DNA from: Flavobacteriales bacterium
GTDB lineage: Bacteria > Bacteroidota > Bacteroidia > Flavobacteriales_D > Sanyastnellaceae
Direction of reading: 5' to 3'
Assembly: GCA_030729695.1 (NCBI GenBank)
Contig: JANQWV010000047.1
Coordinates: 1 to 64,000 of the forward strand
DNA length: 64,000 bases
This document shows positions 61,204-64,000 of the stretch, piece after piece. Both the position numbers and the translations under genes were made by a program. The first letter of the stretch is position 1, and every line of letters begins with the position of its first letter. The notes below the pieces were generated by a model. That model had not been told where the DNA came from and did no database searches. It was given only the letters and a program-made list of their open reading frames with translations.

Positions 61204-64000
61204 ATGCTTCAAGCAAAAAAAGTAGCAAAACCAACCAGTGATTTTAAATCAATCACTATCTCATTAGCTTCACCAGAAGAGATCTTAGAGAGATCTTCTG
61301 GCGAGGTAATGAAGCCTGAAACCATTAACTATCGTACCTATAAGCCGGAGCGCGAAGGTCTTTTCTGTGAAAAGATTTTCGGTCCGGTTAAAGACTACGA
61401 ATGTCATTGCGGAAAATACAAGCGTATCCGTTATAAGGGTATTGTTTGTGACCGTTGTGGTGTTGAGGTTACTGAAAAGAAAGTTCGTCGCGAGCGTATG
61501 GGACATATTTCCCTTACTGTTCCAGTAGCTCACATTTGGTACTTCCGTTCACTTCCAAATAAAATCGGATACCTTTTAGGTATGCCTTCTAAGAAACTAG
61601 ATCAAATCATTTATTACGAACGTTATGTTGTAATTAATGCCGGTCCTGTAACAGATGCAGAAGGTAGCGGGTTGGAAGCTGGACAATTCTTAACTGAAGA
61701 AGAATACTTGGATATCCAAGAACAACTTCCACGCGAGAATCAATATTTGGATGATAAAGATCCAAACAAATTCGTAGCGAAAATGGGTGCTGAAGCACTT
61801 CATGATTTGTTGGCTCGTTTAGATTTAGATGCATTGTCATTTGAATTGCGCGACAAGGCAAACCGTGAGACTTCACAACAACGTAAAAACGAAGCGTTAA
61901 AGCGCTTGAGTGTTGTTGAAAGCTTCCGTGATGCAAACACTCGTGTAATCAACCGCCCAGAGTGGATGATCACGCGTGTAGTTCCGGTTATTCCACCAGA
62001 ACTTCGTCCACTTGTTCCATTGGATGGTGGTCGTTTCGCAACTTCCGATTTGAATGACCTTTACCGTCGTGTTATTATCCGTAATAACCGTCTTAAGCGT
62101 CTTTTAGAAATTAAAGCACCTGATGTAATCTTGCGTAACGAGAAGCGTATGCTTCAAGAAGCGGTAGATTCATTGTTCGATAACAGCCGTAAATCTTCTG
62201 CTGTTAAGACTGAAAGCAACCGTCCGCTTAAATCACTTTCAGATTCTTTGAAAGGTAAGCAAGGTCGTTTCCGTCAGAACTTATTGGGTAAGCGTGTTGA
62301 CTATTCTGCTCGTTCGGTAATTGTCGTTGGACCAGAATTGAAACTTCACGAATGTGGATTGCCAAAAGATATGGCAGCTGAGCTTTTCAAACCATTTATC
62401 ATTCGCAAGATGATTGAGCGTGGTATTGTGAAGACAGTTAAATCTGCAAAGAAAATCGTAGATAAAAAAGAAGCAATTGTTTGGGATATCCTTGAAAACA
62501 TTTTGAAAGGTCACCCAGTATTGTTGAACCGTGCTCCTACCCTTCACAGATTAGGTATTCAATCTTTCCAACCAAAATTGATTGAAGGAAAAGCAATTCA
62601 ACTTCACCCACTTGTTTGTACTGCATTTAACGCTGACTTTGATGGTGACCAAATGGCTGTTCACGTTCCACTTGGAAGTGCTGCAATTTTGGAAGCCCAA
62701 TTGTTAATGTTAGGTTCTCACAATATCCTTAACCCTGCGAATGGTGCGCCAATCACGGTTCCTTCGCAAGATATGGTCTTGGGTCTTTATTACATTTCTA
62801 AAGGCCGCGAGGGTACCGACGAGAAACCTTGTCGTGGTGAAGGAAGAACTTACTATTCGAAAGAAGAGGTTATTATCGCCTTCAACGAAGGACAATTAGA
62901 CTTACACGCATTCATTAAAGTACGTTGGTACGATATGAATGACGAGCCAAGTATTATTGAGACTACTGCTGGACGTGTATTATTCAATGCAATTGTTCCA
63001 CCAGAAGTTGGATTCATTAATCAACTTCTTACGAAGAAAGCCTTACGTGATATCATCGGAAACATTCTAAAGATTGTTGGTATTGCTCGTGCTGCGAAGT
63101 TCTTAGATGACATGAAGGATCTTGGATACTATTGGGCGTTCAAGGGTGGATTGTCGTTTAAATTAACAGACGTAGTTGTTCCTAACGAGAAAGAAAAACT
63201 TGTTGGAGAAGCGACTAACAAAGTTGCTGAGGTATTCGAGAACTATAACATGGGTCTTATTACCAACAACGAACGTTACAACCAAATCATTGACATTTGG
63301 ACGAACACGAACTCGCGTTTGACAAACATTCTTATGGATCGTTTGAAAACAGACCAACAAGGATTCAACAGCATCTACATGATGTATGATTCTGGAGCTC
63401 GTGGATCGAAAGAACAAATTCGTCAGTTAGCAGGTATGCGTGGTCTGATGGCTAAGCCACAGAAGAACGCTGCTGCAGGTGGACAAGACATGATTGAGAA
63501 TCCGATCTTGGCAAACTTTAAAGAAGGTTTGTCGATCTTAGAGTACTTCATCTCTACACACGGTGCTCGTAAAGGTTTGGCCGATACTGCATTGAAAACG
63601 GCGGATGCGGGTTACTTAACTCGTCGTCTAGTTGACGTTGCTCAAGACGTAATTATTAACGAAGTAGACTGTGGTACACTTCGCGGATTGAATACAACTG
63701 CATTGAAGAAATCTGATGAAGTTGTTGAAAGCCTTCGCGATCGTATCTTAGGTAGAACTTCAGTTCACGATGTATACCACCCAGAAACAAACGAATTGCT
63801 TGTTGAAGCGGTTCAAGAAATTTCTGAAGAGATTGCAGATGCTATTGAAGCAGCTGGAATTGAAGAAGTGGAAATTCGTTCAGTATTAACCTGCGAAAGC
63901 AAGCGTGGAGTTTGTGCGAAGTGTTACGGTCGTGACCTTGCCTCTGCTCGTTTGGTTCAAGAAGGATTGGCTGTTGGTGTTATCGCTGCACAGTCTATCG
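61204..64000 (+). CDS. rpoC: DNA-directed RNA polymerase subunit beta' (partial, cut by window end)
   Basis: An open frame runs from the ATG at 61204 to the window edge (932 codons plus one base), so the C-terminal third is missing. The start [20 protein letters not shown] is the Bacteroidota type. The zinc site 'CHCGKY...CDRCG' is near residue 65, '[17 protein letters not shown]' and the catalytic '[15 protein letters not shown]' (three Asp that chelate Mg2+) are intact, and the bridge-helix region '[19 protein letters not shown]' is present. The last bases encode '..VIAAQSI'. Confidence 0.98.
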   Translation, partial: MLQAKKVAKPTSDFKSITISLASPEEILERSSGEVMKPETINYRTYKPEREGLFCEKIFGPVKDYECHCGKYKRIRYKGIVCDRCGVEVTEKKVRRERMGHISLTVPVAHIWYFRSLPNKIGYLLGMPSKKLDQIIYYERYVVINAGPVTDAEGSGLEAGQFLTEEEYLDIQEQLPRENQYLDDKDPNKFVAKMGAEALHDLLARLDLDALSFELRDKANRETSQQRKNEALKRLSVVESFRDANTRVINRPEWMITRVVPVIPPELRPLVPLDGGRFATSDLNDLYRRVIIRNNRLKRLLEIKAPDVILRNEKRMLQEAVDSLFDNSRKSSAVKTESNRPLKSLSDSLKGKQGRFRQNLLGKRVDYSARSVIVVGPELKLHECGLPKDMAAELFKPFIIRKMIERGIVKTVKSAKKIVDKKEAIVWDILENILKGHPVLLNRAPTLHRLGIQSFQPKLIEGKAIQLHPLVCTAFNADFDGDQMAVHVPLGSAAILEAQLLMLGSHNILNPANGAPITVPSQDMVLGLYYISKGREGTDEKPCRGEGRTYYSKEEVIIAFNEGQLDLHAFIKVRWYDMNDEPSIIETTAGRVLFNAIVPPEVGFINQLLTKKALRDIIGNILKIVGIARAAKFLDDMKDLGYYWAFKGGLSFKLTDVVVPNEKEKLVGEATNKVAEVFENYNMGLITNNERYNQIIDIWTNTNSRLTNILMDRLKTDQQGFNSIYMMYDSGARGSKEQIRQLAGMRGLMAKPQKNAAAGGQDMIENPILANFKEGLSILEYFISTHGARKGLADTALKTADAGYLTRRLVDVAQDVIINEVDCGTLRGLNTTALKKSDEVVESLRDRILGRTSVHDVYHPETNELLVEAVQEISEEIADAIEAAGIEEVEIRSVLTCESKRGVCAKCYGRDLASARLVQEGLAVGVIAAQSI

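Overview
The window is a gene-dense stretch of a Bacteroidota chromosome, most likely from the order Flavobacteriales. The evidence is: TAnnTTTG -7 promoter elements, often with TTG 18-22 bp upstream; near absence of Shine-Dalgarno sequences; two proteins with type IX secretion C-terminal domains (one short type A, one CHU_C/gliding-type); Bacteroidota-restricted families (DUF5606, an N-terminally extended NusB, DUF5117/DUF4953-type metalloproteases); and RpoB, RpoC and EF-Tu sequences of the flavobacterial kind. I see no phage, insertion sequence, CRISPR array or rRNA operon, and no SusC/SusD pair.

Layout. 1-2379: end of a GH13 glycosidase, a PDZ protein, a MurG-like glycosyltransferase whose conserved N-terminus lies upstream of its first ATG, and tadA. 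2495-7929: the most unusual locus, a three-protein MukBEF/Mks-like condensin (SMC-like ATPase, kleisin-like and KITE-like subunits) with no visible JetD/MksG nuclease. A 35-codon micro-ORF overlaps genes on both sides inside it, and two paralogous cysteine-containing exported proteins follow it. 8135-14179: deaD, yajC, a DUF1573 lipoprotein, a pRiA4b ORF-3-like protein, rpe, coaE and a TPR/CsgG-like lipoprotein. 14284-20751: a probable six-gene operon of two tiny membrane proteins, a degenerate 2H phosphoesterase-like protein, an MFS transporter, a prolyl oligopeptidase and a GH92 mannosidase. 20797-35863: housekeeping genes (ABC-F, NfuA-like and Mrp Fe-S carriers, trmB, miaA, nusB, an amino acid dehydrogenase) mixed with exported proteins. 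35867-52305: a zinc metalloprotease, mgtE, hemJ, a GT9, tatD, an asparaginase, a lectin-domain surface protein, apt, an acyl-CoA dehydrogenase, rpsU, xerC and hpf. 52418-64000: a tRNA cluster followed by tuf, tRNA-Trp, secE, nusG, rplKAJL, rpoB and rpoC, with rpoC cut by the window edge.

How the parts work together. The right end is the conserved translation/transcription block, with a structured leader before rplK and two hairpins before rpoB. The left-middle part suggests scavenging of peptides and mannose-containing glycans. The condensin locus would act in chromosome organisation or DNA defence, but this is inferred from protein architecture and gene layout only. Gene starts were adjusted where signal peptides, family N-termini, terminators or overlaps argued for it. 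Residue positions are hand counts and approximate.
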